From Scalindua sp964584595 (lineage in GTDB: Bacteria; Planctomycetota; Brocadiia; Brocadiales; Scalinduaceae), in NCBI GenBank assembly GCA_964584595.1, contig CAZPAM010000006.1:1-64000 (forward strand): a DNA stretch of 64,000 bases. Reading direction: 5' to 3'. The notes beneath the pieces were generated by a model that saw nothing but the letters and a program-made list of their open reading frames with translations, made no database searches and was not told the DNA's origin. Both the position numbers and the translations under genes were made by a program. This document shows, in pieces, positions 36,024 through 45,542 of this stretch (position 1 is its first letter; each line of letters opens with the position of its first letter).

Positions 36024-37031
36024 TTATTTCCTTCCTGTCAAAACAGAAATTGACCTGGGAAGCTTTAAGTCCATCCTGGTTAAGTCACAGAACCCGGCTT
36101 CCCTAAGCCATCCTTCAATCTCATTAAATGAATATGTACGTCCATTTTCCGTAAATAATAGCATATTAAGGGAAAAAAGGGCTGGGAAACATGGAGAAGC
36201 TTTATCATTTTCAAGGATAAAATCCTGAATTATTATCTTCCCACCACTGTTTAGCGCATTATATACTCTTTTTATTAATGCAATATTTTCCTGCTCTCCT
36301 TCACCATGAATAATGTTCGAGAGAAAAGCAACATCGTATTGCCCTTCTATTTCTTTATTAAAATCACCTTCTATCAGCTCTATCCTGTTAGCGACACTGG
36401 AATTTGAAATCAGTTCTTTAGTAATCTTCAAAGTTCCAGGCAAATCTAAGATTGTTGCCTTCAGGTTACTGTTTTTCGTACAAAAAAATACTGAATAAGT
36501 ACCGGCTCCTCCACCAAGATCAATCATGGTTTTACAGTCACTCAGGTCTATTTCCCTTGATATTATAGGAGCAACAGACATGGCCGTATTGTGCATAGCA
36601 GTGATAAAGTTTCTGGTTTCGTTTCTTTCAGCCTGAAACATGTCTGGCGTACGTGCAGGTTCCCCGGAAATCACGGAATCACTCAGCCTGCTCCATGCAT
36701 CCCACATAACATCTTGAAGAATGACAATGTCGCCTATATACCTATCCCTGCCATTTATAAAAATCTCTTTTCCCTCTTCTGTATTAAAATATTTATCATT
36801 ATCTTTCTGTAACAAATCTAAGCTAACCGCAGCATCCAGTAATGTCTCTGTTGCATATACATTTGAATTTATCTTTGCCGAAATATCACCAGCAGATTGT
36901 CTTGTTTCGCCGATAATGCTAAAAACATCAAGCCTGACTGCCGTTAACAATACCTTTGATTTAAAGAAAGAATAACCTAGCTCAAGAGTGCGCTCTCTAT
37001 ACTTATTTACATTATCTTTTGTAATATACAT
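36024..37031 (-). CDS. SAM-dependent O-methyltransferase with dimerisation domain
   Basis: A 335-residue methyltransferase of the plant COMT / hydroxyindole O-methyltransferase type. A helical dimerisation domain at about 15-100 is followed by the SAM-binding domain with MIDLGGGAGTYS (about 172-183), DLPGTLK and IIHGEGEQENIALI (about 240-253). Family members methylate small phenolic or polyketide-like molecules; the substrate here cannot be told. It is one base from hldE and shares its direction, although no functional link to heptose metabolism is known. In the last 20 residues lies PRSISVLTGRK, typical of the family end. Confidence 0.87.
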   Translation of the reverse strand: MYITKDNVNKYRERTLELGYSFFKSKVLLTAVRLDVFSIIGETRQSAGDISAKINSNVYATETLLDAAVSLDLLQKDNDKYFNTEEGKEIFINGRDRYIGDIVILQDVMWDAWSRLSDSVISGEPARTPDMFQAERNETRNFITAMHNTAMSVAPIISREIDLSDCKTMIDLGGGAGTYSVFFCTKNSNLKATILDLPGTLKITKELISNSSVANRIELIEGDFNKEIEGQYDVAFLSNIIHGEGEQENIALIKRVYNALNSGGKIIIQDFILENDKASPCFPALFSLNMLLFTENGRTYSFNEIEGWLREAGFCDLTRMDLKLPRSISVLTGRK

Positions 37032-37483
37032 ATATTTATCAAAAACCGTGCCTTTCTTAAATATTGAGAAAAGATGTTACAAAACATTAACATGAAATAC
37101 TACCTTTTTCTTAATAAGTGCTGTGAGGATATCAGTTTAAGGCTATAGTGTCAAATACAAACTAGCCTCATCCCTATACTTTTAGAATGATCAATTTTGT
37201 GGATTTTGTGGGTAATATTACCTAAATAATGAAAGCAATAAATGGCAGACAAATCATCAAGCTGCCTTGTATGAATGGAAATTTGTTTTAAAATATTGTA
37301 ATTAACTAATAAAACAACAGCTAACATCAGAGTCACTATGTTTTTTGTTGCAGTAGTTTATGTTCTCTGATATCATAAGTAATTACATTAACTCACGTTA
37401 AATAATTGCTGTCGAGCAGTTATATATGAAATTTAGACTATTAATTTTTTAAAATATGTTTTATTGAATGGAGACGATTATCA
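37032..37483. other. Intergenic region between methyltransferase and rpmE
   Basis: A 452-base divergent spacer with no credible gene. It holds the promoters for both sides. A GGTAATATTACC dyad lies at about 37211-37222, preceded by a direct repeat of TTTTGTGG. Nothing else is supported. Confidence 0.5.
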
Positions 37484-37792
37484 ATGAAAGAAGGAATTCA
37501 TCCAGAATATGTAGAGACAACTGTTACCTGCGGATGTGGAGAAACATTTAAAACACGATCAACACAAAGTAAAATTGCAGTAGAGGTTTGCTCCAAGTGC
37601 CATCCATTTTATACCGGAAAGCAGAAATTTGTTGACAGCGCCGGAAGGGTTGAACGCTTTAAGCAGAAATTCAAATGGACTAAAGATTCTGCTCAAGGCG
37701 ATTCGGCAAAGGATACCGGTGATAGTGTGGCGGACGACCAGAGTGCGGTTGCTGTAGAAGAAAAACCGGAGAATAGTAGTGCAGATAAATGA
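37484..37792 (+). CDS. rpmE: 50S ribosomal protein L31 with acidic C-terminal tail
   Basis: A 102-residue L31 of the zinc-binding (C+) type with cysteines in TCGCGETF and EVCSKCHPFYTGKQKF. The core ends near residue 65; about 35 further residues (rich in D, S, A and E) make a tail that standard ~70-residue L31 proteins lack. TGGAGA precedes the ATG. The last 14 bases overlap prfA, in the common rpmE-prfA-prmC order. Confidence 0.95.
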   Translation: MKEGIHPEYVETTVTCGCGETFKTRSTQSKIAVEVCSKCHPFYTGKQKFVDSAGRVERFKQKFKWTKDSAQGDSAKDTGDSVADDQSAVAVEEKPENSSADK

Positions 37793-38876
37793 CAAACTTC
37801 TAAAGAAACTGAAGGAGATGTTTGAACGTCATAATGAGCTGGAAAAGCATTTGTCTGACCCGGAGGTTATCTCCGACAATACCAGATATACATCCTACGT
37901 TAAAGAGCACGGCAGGCTTTCAAAATTCGTAACCAAATATCTCCAACTGGACAAGACACTAAAACAAAAGGAAGACGCCAGGGCCATTCTTGCCGAAAAC
38001 GATGGTGATAAAGATCTAAACAACATGGCCAGAGACGAACTCGACAATCTTGAAGAAAAAGAACTAGAGTTGTTTGAAGAGGTTAAAGGATGTTTCTTTA
38101 CAGAAGGTGATGATTCTGACAAGAATGCGATAATGGAGATTCGGGCTGGAACCGGTGGAGACGAGGCAGCGCTGTTTGCCGCCGATCTCTTCAAGATGTA
38201 CACAAAATATGCCGAAAAACAGAAATGGAAAACCGAAATATTAGATTCCAGCTATACAGAAATTGGAGGTTTCAAAGAGATAACCTTCTCCATTTCAGGA
38301 CAATCAGTTTATAGCAAATTATGTTTCGAAAGTGGAACCCACCGTGTACAAAGGGTTCCTACCACAGAAACAAGCGGAAGAATACACACCTCAGCAGCAA
38401 CAGTTGCTGTCTTGCCGGAGGTTGAAGATGTTGAAATCAAAATAGACCCCAAAGATATTTCAGTCGATACATTTCGATCTTCCGGACCGGGAGGACAGAA
38501 GGTCAACAAAACCAGTTCTGCCATTAGAATAACACATTCACCTACCGGACTGGTTGTTAAGTGCATGGACGAAAAATCACAACACAGAAACCGTGCAAAG
38601 GCAATGCGTATTCTGCGAAGCCGTCTCTACACTTTTTTGCAGGATCAAAAAAAGGATGAGCGCGACAAGACACGGCGCACCCAGATAGGATCCGGCGATA
38701 GAAGCGAAAAGATCCGTACATATAACTTTCCACAAAACAGGGTAACCGACCACCGAATAAATCTCAATCTATACAATCTGGAAAAGATCATGCTTGGTGA
38801 AATAGACGAATTGATTGAGGCAATGACAAATTACGGAAAGCAGGAAAAGATGAAGGAATTAGCTGCCACCCTGTAA
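37779..38876 (+). CDS. prfA: Peptide chain release factor 1
   Basis: A 365-residue class I release factor that ends translation at UAA and UAG. The catalytic GGQ is in RSSGPGGQKVNKT (about residue 235) and the RF1-type codon-recognition PxT element appears as VPTTETSGR near 185. The start is a GTG at 37779 with GGAG seven bases upstream, inside the end of rpmE. prmC, the enzyme that methylates the GGQ glutamine, follows. Confidence 0.97.
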   Translation: MQINDKLLKKLKEMFERHNELEKHLSDPEVISDNTRYTSYVKEHGRLSKFVTKYLQLDKTLKQKEDARAILAENDGDKDLNNMARDELDNLEEKELELFEEVKGCFFTEGDDSDKNAIMEIRAGTGGDEAALFAADLFKMYTKYAEKQKWKTEILDSSYTEIGGFKEITFSISGQSVYSKLCFESGTHRVQRVPTTETSGRIHTSAATVAVLPEVEDVEIKIDPKDISVDTFRSSGPGGQKVNKTSSAIRITHSPTGLVVKCMDEKSQHRNRAKAMRILRSRLYTFLQDQKKDERDKTRRTQIGSGDRSEKIRTYNFPQNRVTDHRINLNLYNLEKIMLGEIDELIEAMTNYGKQEKMKELAATL

Positions 38877-38950
38877 TTGTTTTCCCACATTAAATAATCC
38901 TCAAAACTAATATTCAGCATCCCATAAATTTCCACCTCAATATTAAAGGT

Positions 38951-39847
38951 ATGGTATATACTCAAGAAAGCAATACGATTCGCAATATACTGAAATGGGC
39001 AATAGCCACTTTAAAAGAGGCCAATATAGATTCCCCAGTTATAAATGCCGATACCCTACTGTCCTTTGTGCTATCACGCGATAGAACAAAGCTCTACACA
39101 AATCCGGATGAAATTATTAGTGATGCCGACATCAGCTGGTACAAGGAACTAATCAATGAAAGGATTAGACATGTTCCCCTTCAATATATTACACACCGAG
39201 TAGAGTTTATGTCACTTGACTTCTTCGTAAATGAACGTGTCCTGATTCCCAGGCCGGAAACAGAAATACTTGTAGAAACAGTCCTTGAGAACGCACACGA
39301 CAAACAGTATTCAAATAGGAAGATAACCATTATGGACATAGGAACCGGTTCAGGCAATATTGCCGTGTCTCTGGCCAAAAACCTCAGTAATGTAGAAATC
39401 TATGCAAGCGATATATCACAGGAAGCCCTAGAAGTAGCAAAGGAGAATGTCCAGAGACATCAAGTTGTAGACAAAGTACATCTCCTGCATGGAGATCTCT
39501 CCGGTGCATTCATTAGTCATATTGATCAAGGAAGCGTAGACTTTATTGTTTCAAATCCTCCTTACGTAAGCGAATCGGAGTGGGAGAATCTGGAACCTGA
39601 ACTAAAAGATCATGAACCACTGGAAGCATTAGTTGCCGGAAAGGATGGATTATGTTTCTACAGACGTATAATCAGGGACGCCTCAGATTGGTTATTACCT
39701 GACGGGTATCTGATTGTCGAGATTGGAGAAACACAGGCAGATGCGATTATAATGCTTATGGAAAGTGAGAGGCATTACGAAGATATTGAAATAACCAAAG
39801 ATCTGCAAGGAAAAGAACGCATAATCTCTGCAAGGCGAAAACAATAA
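38951..39847 (+). CDS. prmC: Release factor glutamine methyltransferase
   Basis: A 298-residue SAM-dependent N5-glutamine methyltransferase that modifies the GGQ motif of release factors. It has the SAM motif MDIGTGSGNIAVSLA and the catalytic SNPPYVSESE. An N-terminal helical domain (about 1-85) binds the release factor. It is 74 bases downstream of prfA on the same strand, the usual arrangement. Confidence 0.96.
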   Translation: MVYTQESNTIRNILKWAIATLKEANIDSPVINADTLLSFVLSRDRTKLYTNPDEIISDADISWYKELINERIRHVPLQYITHRVEFMSLDFFVNERVLIPRPETEILVETVLENAHDKQYSNRKITIMDIGTGSGNIAVSLAKNLSNVEIYASDISQEALEVAKENVQRHQVVDKVHLLHGDLSGAFISHIDQGSVDFIVSNPPYVSESEWENLEPELKDHEPLEALVAGKDGLCFYRRIIRDASDWLLPDGYLIVEIGETQADAIIMLMESERHYEDIEITKDLQGKERIISARRKQ

Positions 39848-39926
39848 AGAATATTGTTCCCAGTAAAGCTGTTAGCAGGCTTGATATTCTGATGTTGCTA
39901 TATTTATTGCGCGCACTTCTGAATCT

Positions 39927-40691
39927 TCATTTAATCTCAAGTGTAAATACATATGGAGAGCCTTGTGCTCCAACTATCAGTTCGTTCGCCTTTTTTTTGT
40001 CCAGAATGCATGACCCCTCTACCTGTGTACCATTAACGAACGTCCCAAGACTACTCCCTCTATCTATAACGATATAATCTTCGTCTACCCGGTCTATCAG
40101 AAAATGGTTTGAGGAGATATTATAAGGAGGTTTTCCGGTGTTATCTTCAAGGGATATGTCATTGTCCGCAAATACATCATCCTCTCCTATTGTGCTCGAG
40201 CGGCCTACTTTGCAGGGAAAATCGCCTATCCCTACCGAGATACTGCCCAAAGCTTTTATGCTTGATTCGTTTACGGCTGTAAAAACAATATGTCCTTTTC
40301 CCACTATACCACCTTGTTTGGCTTTCTTCTTTTGAGGGTCGGAGCGTTCCATAAGGACAATATTCTTGTTAGCGGTTCTCAACCTTTCAAAGAGTGCCTT
40401 TATGATGGGGAATAGTTTCCTGGGATTCTCTGTTAATAGTTTATTAAATTGCTTACGGTCAATCACAGATACCTGTGTGTCTTCAATAGCCGTAACCGTT
40501 GCAGATCTGGCTTTGTCTTCCATCAAAGACATTTCACCAACAAGCTGTTTCTGCCCAAGGGTCGCAAGCACAGTTTTCTTCTCATTGACCATGCACGATA
40601 CTTCAACCCTGCCGGACTCAATGATATAGGCGCAGGTTTCATGTGAGCCTTGTTGAATTATTACTTCTCCCTTTTTATAAGTTATACTCAT
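39927..40691 (-). CDS. Cyclic-nucleotide-binding and FHA domain protein
   Basis: A 254-residue protein joining two sensory modules. The N-terminal cNMP-binding domain (about 5-120) has the phosphate cassette GEMSLMEDKARSATV, with the E and R expected for cAMP or cGMP contact. The C-terminal FHA domain (about 165-250) has CKVGRSSTIGED, SSNHFLID and the GSSLGTFVNGT loop for phosphothreonine binding. No DNA-binding or catalytic domain is attached, so it may link cyclic-nucleotide level to phosphoprotein partners. The start is taken at 40691 (MSITYKKGE); the frame extends to 40745. A class III cyclase is at 52.8-55.1 kb. Confidence 0.87.
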   Translation of the reverse strand: MSITYKKGEVIIQQGSHETCAYIIESGRVEVSCMVNEKKTVLATLGQKQLVGEMSLMEDKARSATVTAIEDTQVSVIDRKQFNKLLTENPRKLFPIIKALFERLRTANKNIVLMERSDPQKKKAKQGGIVGKGHIVFTAVNESSIKALGSISVGIGDFPCKVGRSSTIGEDDVFADNDISLEDNTGKPPYNISSNHFLIDRVDEDYIVIDRGSSLGTFVNGTQVEGSCILDKKKANELIVGAQGSPYVFTLEIK

Positions 40692-40962
40692 TATAATACG
40701 GCCCCACAAATAATAATAGGTGTCAAACAACACATATACTTCCAATACATATCAATTCACATAAACAACGTGGATCGTTAATGAGTGAATATTATCAACA
40801 CTAAATTACTAAAGCAAATGAAATTCCCGAATTCTTCAGTTTCTCATCTTCCAATCTCGGAGACCTGATAGTTCCAGTTGGGAACAAAGAGTTTACCCCC
40901 TGCCGTTCCGGGATGCAGCATTCTATCTACTTCTGTTTCTTTATGCCTTCATACCTAGTATA

Positions 40963-40991
40963 TTGACTTAGGTTTAGAACTCTGATATAAA
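40963..40991 (+). promoter_or_regulatory. Sigma-70-type promoter upstream of TIR-TPR gene
   Basis: TTGACT at 40963-40968 and TATAAA at 40986-40991 with 17 bases between, 50 bases before the ATG at 41042. No ribosome binding site is apparent at that ATG. Confidence 0.65.
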
Positions 40992-41041
40992 TTATTCCAA
41001 TTACATTGATATCAGGAATAAAATTTTAATCTATCTATCAT

Positions 41042-42433
41042 ATGGGCAAATACACAATTTTTCTGAGCTGTGCCGCAGGGGATACTGATACAACCCAAAG
41101 GTTGTATGAGGGTATGGATGAAAGGGATCTGGATGTAACTTTCGACAGAGTCGATATTAATCCGAATAAATGGGAAGCTCAGGTTAAGAAGGCCATCAGC
41201 AGGAGTCAGATTCTTGTAATCTGTATCAGTAAGAAAGCTCTAGTAGATCCATCCGGTGGGAATAAGGGTTTTCTGGATACAAAACTTAATGATCTCTATA
41301 ATATTGTCTGTGATATATCTCATTCCGAATTCACCATCATTCCTGTACTGCATGAAGACTGTGGTCACAGCAACGAATTTCTCAATGGTCCTTATATCTA
41401 TAATCTGTTTCGCGGTATGGAAGGGGAACTTGACAGGCTGTCAATTAATCTTGGTGGCAGTTCACTTTCCAATGCAAATGCCGTAGATAAAAGGAGTGAA
41501 AACGAAATTGTATTTGACTGCCTTATGGGTAAAGCGGCAATTGCTTATTATGCCGGTGATTATGAAAGATCTTTGAATGCACTGATCAGTGTTTCAGTAA
41601 AGGTATCTGACACTTACGAGGTATGTTACGATAAAGGGGTTGTCCTGAGTTGTCTCGGTCGTCATGATGAAGCGGTAGAGGCGTTTGATCAGGCCATAAA
41701 AATCAAATCTGATGCTCATAGACCATGGTATAAAAAAGGATTTTCTCTTGACTGTCTGGATCGTATGGAGGACGCAATCGATGCATATGATCGGGCTATC
41801 ACTCTCAAAGATGATGATTATGAATCATGGTATGGCAAGGGTGTTGCACTGGACAGTATGGACAATTTAGCAGGTGCACTTGAGGCATATGACAATGTTA
41901 CGCGAATTAAGCCAGATCATTCAGACGCATGGAACAACAAGGGTATTACGCTTGGCGGTATGAAGCGTCTTGAGGATGCTATCAAGGCTTTTGATCAGGC
42001 CATCAAGACCAGGCCGGGCAATCACGAAGCATGGTATAATAAGGGTCTTGTTCTGGGCAGCATGAACCGTCTTGAGGAAGGGGTTGAGGCCTTTGACCAA
42101 TCTATCGAAATTGCACCAGGTGATTATGTGGCGTGGTTCAGTAAAGGAGATTTCCTGGGACGCCTTGATCGTCTTGAGGACGCTATTGAGGTACTTGACC
42201 ATGCCATCAGTATCAAACCTGATGGTCAAGAGGCCTGGTATCAAAAGGGTGTTGTTCTTGGTAAGCTTAATCGCCACGAGGAGGCTATTTCTTCATTAGA
42301 TCAGGCAATTATGATAGACCCTACTGATCATAATACATGGCACAGAATAGGGATCTCTCTTGATGCTTTGGGGAACCACGATAAAGCCGTTAAGGCATAT
42401 GCAAAGGCAGCCAAACTCAAACTGAGTGAATAA
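41042..42433 (+). CDS. TIR-like domain protein with TPR repeats
   Basis: A 463-residue soluble protein. The first ~140 residues have a TIR/SEFIR-like pattern (YTIFLSCAAGDTDTTQRLY, then NKWEAQVKKAISRSQILVICIS) with E45 at the place of the TIR catalytic glutamate. A linker is followed by at least eight tandem 34-residue TPRs from about 165 to the end; each unit begins W-x-x-K/R-G and carries D-x-A-I. Such fusions usually act by homotypic TIR contacts or NAD+ cleavage, with TPRs as sensor; both are inferences. It stands alone, with a good promoter upstream and no known defence genes beside it. Confidence 0.83.
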   Translation: MGKYTIFLSCAAGDTDTTQRLYEGMDERDLDVTFDRVDINPNKWEAQVKKAISRSQILVICISKKALVDPSGGNKGFLDTKLNDLYNIVCDISHSEFTIIPVLHEDCGHSNEFLNGPYIYNLFRGMEGELDRLSINLGGSSLSNANAVDKRSENEIVFDCLMGKAAIAYYAGDYERSLNALISVSVKVSDTYEVCYDKGVVLSCLGRHDEAVEAFDQAIKIKSDAHRPWYKKGFSLDCLDRMEDAIDAYDRAITLKDDDYESWYGKGVALDSMDNLAGALEAYDNVTRIKPDHSDAWNNKGITLGGMKRLEDAIKAFDQAIKTRPGNHEAWYNKGLVLGSMNRLEEGVEAFDQSIEIAPGDYVAWFSKGDFLGRLDRLEDAIEVLDHAISIKPDGQEAWYQKGVVLGKLNRHEEAISSLDQAIMIDPTDHNTWHRIGISLDALGNHDKAVKAYAKAAKLKLSE

Positions 42434-42449
42434 GGTAATAGACAAGAGA

Positions 42450-43226
42450 TTACTCGTAATTTGTCAATAGCCCTTTCTTTCTCGCTACATAATAAATCCA
42501 CGCACTGTCCCTATCGTCACTATCAAGATTCAGCATATTGCCGGGAGTGTCATACATTTCGATAGTCTCAAAACCCATATCTTCAAGTTGTTTTGCCTGA
42601 TTCACTTTATCAATATAATATGTCAGCATGGCATAATTATGTGCTACATCGTTTATGATTGCATACTGCTCATTAAACACCTGATGGTTTTTATTCCTTA
42701 AGCGGTTACGTATGGACTTGAAAAATTCTATAAAATTCACGGCTTGCTTACACGGCATCGTTGAAAATTTCATTTTCGGACGTGAAATTGCATGTCGGTG
42801 ATTCCTATTATGTGAGGAAAAGACAAACAACCCGTCCTGTTTGAGTACTCTGTGTATCTCACGCAACCCCTGCAGCCTGTCCTTGTGATTGATTGAATCA
42901 AGGCCGTTAAATGAGAACATTATAAAATCAAATTCACTGTCTTTAAATTCATTCATTTCCCTTACATCTCCACGGGCAAAATTGACGTCTTTAAATCTTT
43001 CTCTGCACGATTCTATCATTGTCATTGAGTAATCAATGCCGATATAACCACTGCTCAAATTCTTTAAGATTGCTGTTGTTCTGCCACTGCCGCATCCGAT
43101 GTCGAGTATGTGTTTGTCTACAATGCTTTCCCTGTGTTTTACAAGAATCATCACTTCAGGATTCTGCAATGTCATCTTGATATAGCTTGAAACAACGTTT
43201 TTACTCTCATACTTCTCTCTATTCAT
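42450..43226 (-). CDS. Class I SAM-dependent methyltransferase
   Basis: A 258-residue methyltransferase with motif I in LDIGCGSGRTTAIL (about 40-53), motif II GIDYSMTMI and FNGLDSINH in the motif IV area. It belongs to the broad Methyltransf_25/11 group; small-molecule, lipid or quinone substrates are all possible. It converges on the TIR-TPR gene with 16 bases between the stops. Confidence 0.85.
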   Translation of the reverse strand: MNREKYESKNVVSSYIKMTLQNPEVMILVKHRESIVDKHILDIGCGSGRTTAILKNLSSGYIGIDYSMTMIESCRERFKDVNFARGDVREMNEFKDSEFDFIMFSFNGLDSINHKDRLQGLREIHRVLKQDGLFVFSSHNRNHRHAISRPKMKFSTMPCKQAVNFIEFFKSIRNRLRNKNHQVFNEQYAIINDVAHNYAMLTYYIDKVNQAKQLEDMGFETIEMYDTPGNMLNLDSDDRDSAWIYYVARKKGLLTNYE

Positions 43227-43384
43227 ATCTGCAACTCTAATTTTTCAGATGATAACTGTGTGAAATTGACTATAATTCTTACTGACATTTACAGATAATA
43301 CTTTGTGAAATCTACTATTTTCTAACAAGATTGTAAAGAGATTATGTATTCTCAGATTTTTGCTATAAAAACCCTTTTTGAGTA

Positions 43385-44710
43385 ATGGTTTCCATGAAGA
43401 GCCAAAAAGAAAAAAGTATCTTTGCGTGGTGTATGTACGATTGGGCTAATTCTGCATTTGCAACTACCATTATAGCAGCCCTCTTGCCTATATACTTTGC
43501 CACAGTTATTGTCCCCCAGGGCGGGTGGACTTTCAGATTCGGTGGTATCGAAATTCCAACCAATGCGACCACACTATGGGGCTTTCTATCCGGAACTACA
43601 GCTCTTTTTGTATTCTTGACTGCCCCTATCCTTGGTGCAATAGCAGATATTGCAGAATCAAAAAAGAAATTTCTGATGACCTTCTGTTTTGGAGGCAGCC
43701 TTTTTACCACTCTCTTGTTTTTCAGCCGTAGCGGAGATGTGTGGATGACGATGATTTTCTTCTTTCTTGCGAATACCTGTTTTATCAGTGCAAATATCTT
43801 TTATGACTCTTTTCTACCTCACATTGCCTCAAGGAAAAATATTGACCAGGTTTCAGGCAGAGGCTATGCCTATGGATACCTGGGAGGAGGCCTGCAGTTC
43901 TTAATCTGTATAATCTTAATCCTTACACACAATAAGATCGGCATTGAAAAAACAATGGCAGTAAGAATAAGCCTGTTGTTCTCAGGAGTCTGGTGGGCAG
44001 GCTTTTCAATAATCACGCTTGTCTGGCTGCATGAACCCAAGGATAACAAAATCTCCCCTCAACAACATCCAGGTAAGAACAATTCATGGAACTATATAAG
44101 ATTCGGTATATCTCGAACATGGCGCACTATTTTGAATGCCAGGAAACACCGGAACCTTTTTATCTTCCTGATTGCCTTTATGTTCTATAATGACGGTATT
44201 CATACCGTTATCAGAATGGCTGCCATTTATGGAAAGGATGAACTGGGACTTAAGAATCAAACCCTCATGGGTACACTTTTACTGGTACAATTTATAGGGA
44301 TAGGTGGTGCACTGTTATTTAGCCGTATTGCCAAAACCTTCGGCTCAAAAAGAATTTTGATTTTTGTACTGTTTCTCTGGCTGGGCATATTGTGCTATGC
44401 ATATCTTATGACCAGTGCACTTGATTTCTGGATTTTAGGGATGGCAGTAGGACTGGTTCTTGGCGGTTCTCAAGCCATAAGCAGGTCTTTATACGGTTCA
44501 ATGATACCAGTAGAAGAGTCGGCTGAGTTTTTTGGCTTTTATTCTGTTTTTGAAAAGTTTTCTGCCATATGGGGACCTTTTGTATTTGGCATTATTCGCC
44601 AGGTTACAGGAACGTCCCGTCTCGCCATATTGTCACTGGTCGGTTTCTTTATTATCGGAATTGTACTTCTGTACTTTGTAAAAGAAGAGGGAAAAAGTGA
44701 GCTAAAGTGA
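43385..44710 (+). CDS. MFS transporter of the UMF1 (Atg22-like) family
   Basis: A 441-residue inner-membrane protein with about twelve hydrophobic helices. The N-terminal WCMYDWANSAFATTI is the hallmark of the UMF1 family, and GSQAISRSLYGSMIPVEESAEFFGFYSVF in the C-terminal half (here shown only as key residues) is the second family signature. Yeast Atg22 exports amino acids from the vacuole; bacterial members are uncharacterised. The ATG at 43385 and a second at 43394 are both possible. The gene is flanked by an unrelated methyltransferase and a repeat region. Confidence 0.9.
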   Translation: MVSMKSQKEKSIFAWCMYDWANSAFATTIIAALLPIYFATVIVPQGGWTFRFGGIEIPTNATTLWGFLSGTTALFVFLTAPILGAIADIAESKKKFLMTFCFGGSLFTTLLFFSRSGDVWMTMIFFFLANTCFISANIFYDSFLPHIASRKNIDQVSGRGYAYGYLGGGLQFLICIILILTHNKIGIEKTMAVRISLLFSGVWWAGFSIITLVWLHEPKDNKISPQQHPGKNNSWNYIRFGISRTWRTILNARKHRNLFIFLIAFMFYNDGIHTVIRMAAIYGKDELGLKNQTLMGTLLLVQFIGIGGALLFSRIAKTFGSKRILIFVLFLWLGILCYAYLMTSALDFWILGMAVGLVLGGSQAISRSLYGSMIPVEESAEFFGFYSVFEKFSAIWGPFVFGIIRQVTGTSRLAILSLVGFFIIGIVLLYFVKEEGKSELK

Positions 44711-44756
44711 GCTAAAGATCAAAGTGACTAAAGTTAAAGGCATCTTTTATCTTTTA

Positions 44757-45010
44757 GCCATAGATTTACACAGATAGACACTGATGCTAAAGGCAAAGAA
44801 AAAGGAGAAAGAGATCTTCCGCTGAGGAAAACAGGAATCTCAGAAAAAAAGCTAAAAGACCACTCTTTGGGTTTTATTACTAACTTCCCGACTGAGTCGT
44901 ATCTAGAGCTGGTTAACAGGGTCGCCCCAGGAGACCTGCCGTTCATGCCTTCCTAAGATGTATTTCTTTTAATCTGAGTTTGATCCGTGTCTATCCGTGG
45001 CTAAAACTCT
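44757..45010. repeat. Inverted-repeat-flanked intergenic element
   Basis: The left end (TTTAGCCATAGATTTACACAG ... ACACTGATG) has a degenerate inverted copy at the right end (GATCCGTGTCTATCCGTGGC, 44985-45004). The ~150 bases between hold a short plus-strand reading ending FPTESYLELVNRVAPG then a stop, which looks like the tail of a lost gene. This has the layout of a decayed small mobile element or a cassette. Similar CCACGGATAGACACGGAT sequence is at 62957-62977. Confidence 0.4.
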
Positions 45011-45014
45011 GTTT

Positions 45015-45542
45015 TTAAATCTTAAAAGTCAGGCGTTGCGCCTTTGTGCTTTCACCACGTCTTACGTCTATAATTAATTCCGAACCGTCTCCCTGAAACT
45101 CATAGACTAATTTCCCACCTTCGTCTTCTGAGTGGGTACAGTGCAAAACTCTCCCTGACACAGAATCACCATCCAGACTGGCGGCAATAACCTTTAAAGG
45201 CAAACAGCAGGCAGCTTGAAAGACCCTCCTGTTATCGAAGGCAAAAAGAAATGTATAGTGCGGTTTGCGCATATTCACCTTCATTCCCATACCCGGAGAT
45301 TTGGACGAATGAGATTTAGGTTTATCGGGCATTGTTTCAATCATATACTTTTCGTTGGCTTCGATTTTATCATCCAGGCTCACACTCTTATCCAGGCCGG
45401 ACAAACTCATTACCCCTTTAGCATCGTTACGGTCCTGTTCAATAGACTCCTCAGTAGGGGCCTTGCGTGCTCTGCTTCCGTGGCTTTCCGCCCTCGGCGC
45501 ATCAAGATCAACCAAAGGTAATTTTTCGTAAGATGTATTCAT
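45015..45542 (-). CDS. Hypothetical protein with low-complexity N-terminal half
   Basis: A 175-residue protein that I do not recognise. The first ~85 residues are polar and probably disordered (rich in S, D, E and K); the rest (from about 92, PHYTFLFAFDN) looks like a compact beta domain with ACCLPLKVIAASLDGD and ELIIDVRRGE. It has no signal peptide or membrane helix. It stands alone between an inverted-repeat element and a 326-base spacer. Confidence 0.65.
   Translation of the reverse strand: MNTSYEKLPLVDLDAPRAESHGSRARKAPTEESIEQDRNDAKGVMSLSGLDKSVSLDDKIEANEKYMIETMPDKPKSHSSKSPGMGMKVNMRKPHYTFLFAFDNRRVFQAACCLPLKVIAASLDGDSVSGRVLHCTHSEDEGGKLVYEFQGDGSELIIDVRRGESTKAQRLTFKI

Noticed and set aside
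37151..37336. A 61-codon minus-strand frame upstream of rpmE
   Set aside because: No ribosome binding site, no recognisable motif and composition like the surrounding spacer.
44734..44946. A 70-codon minus-strand frame
   Set aside because: It covers an inverted-repeat end, so it is probably repeat sequence read by chance.
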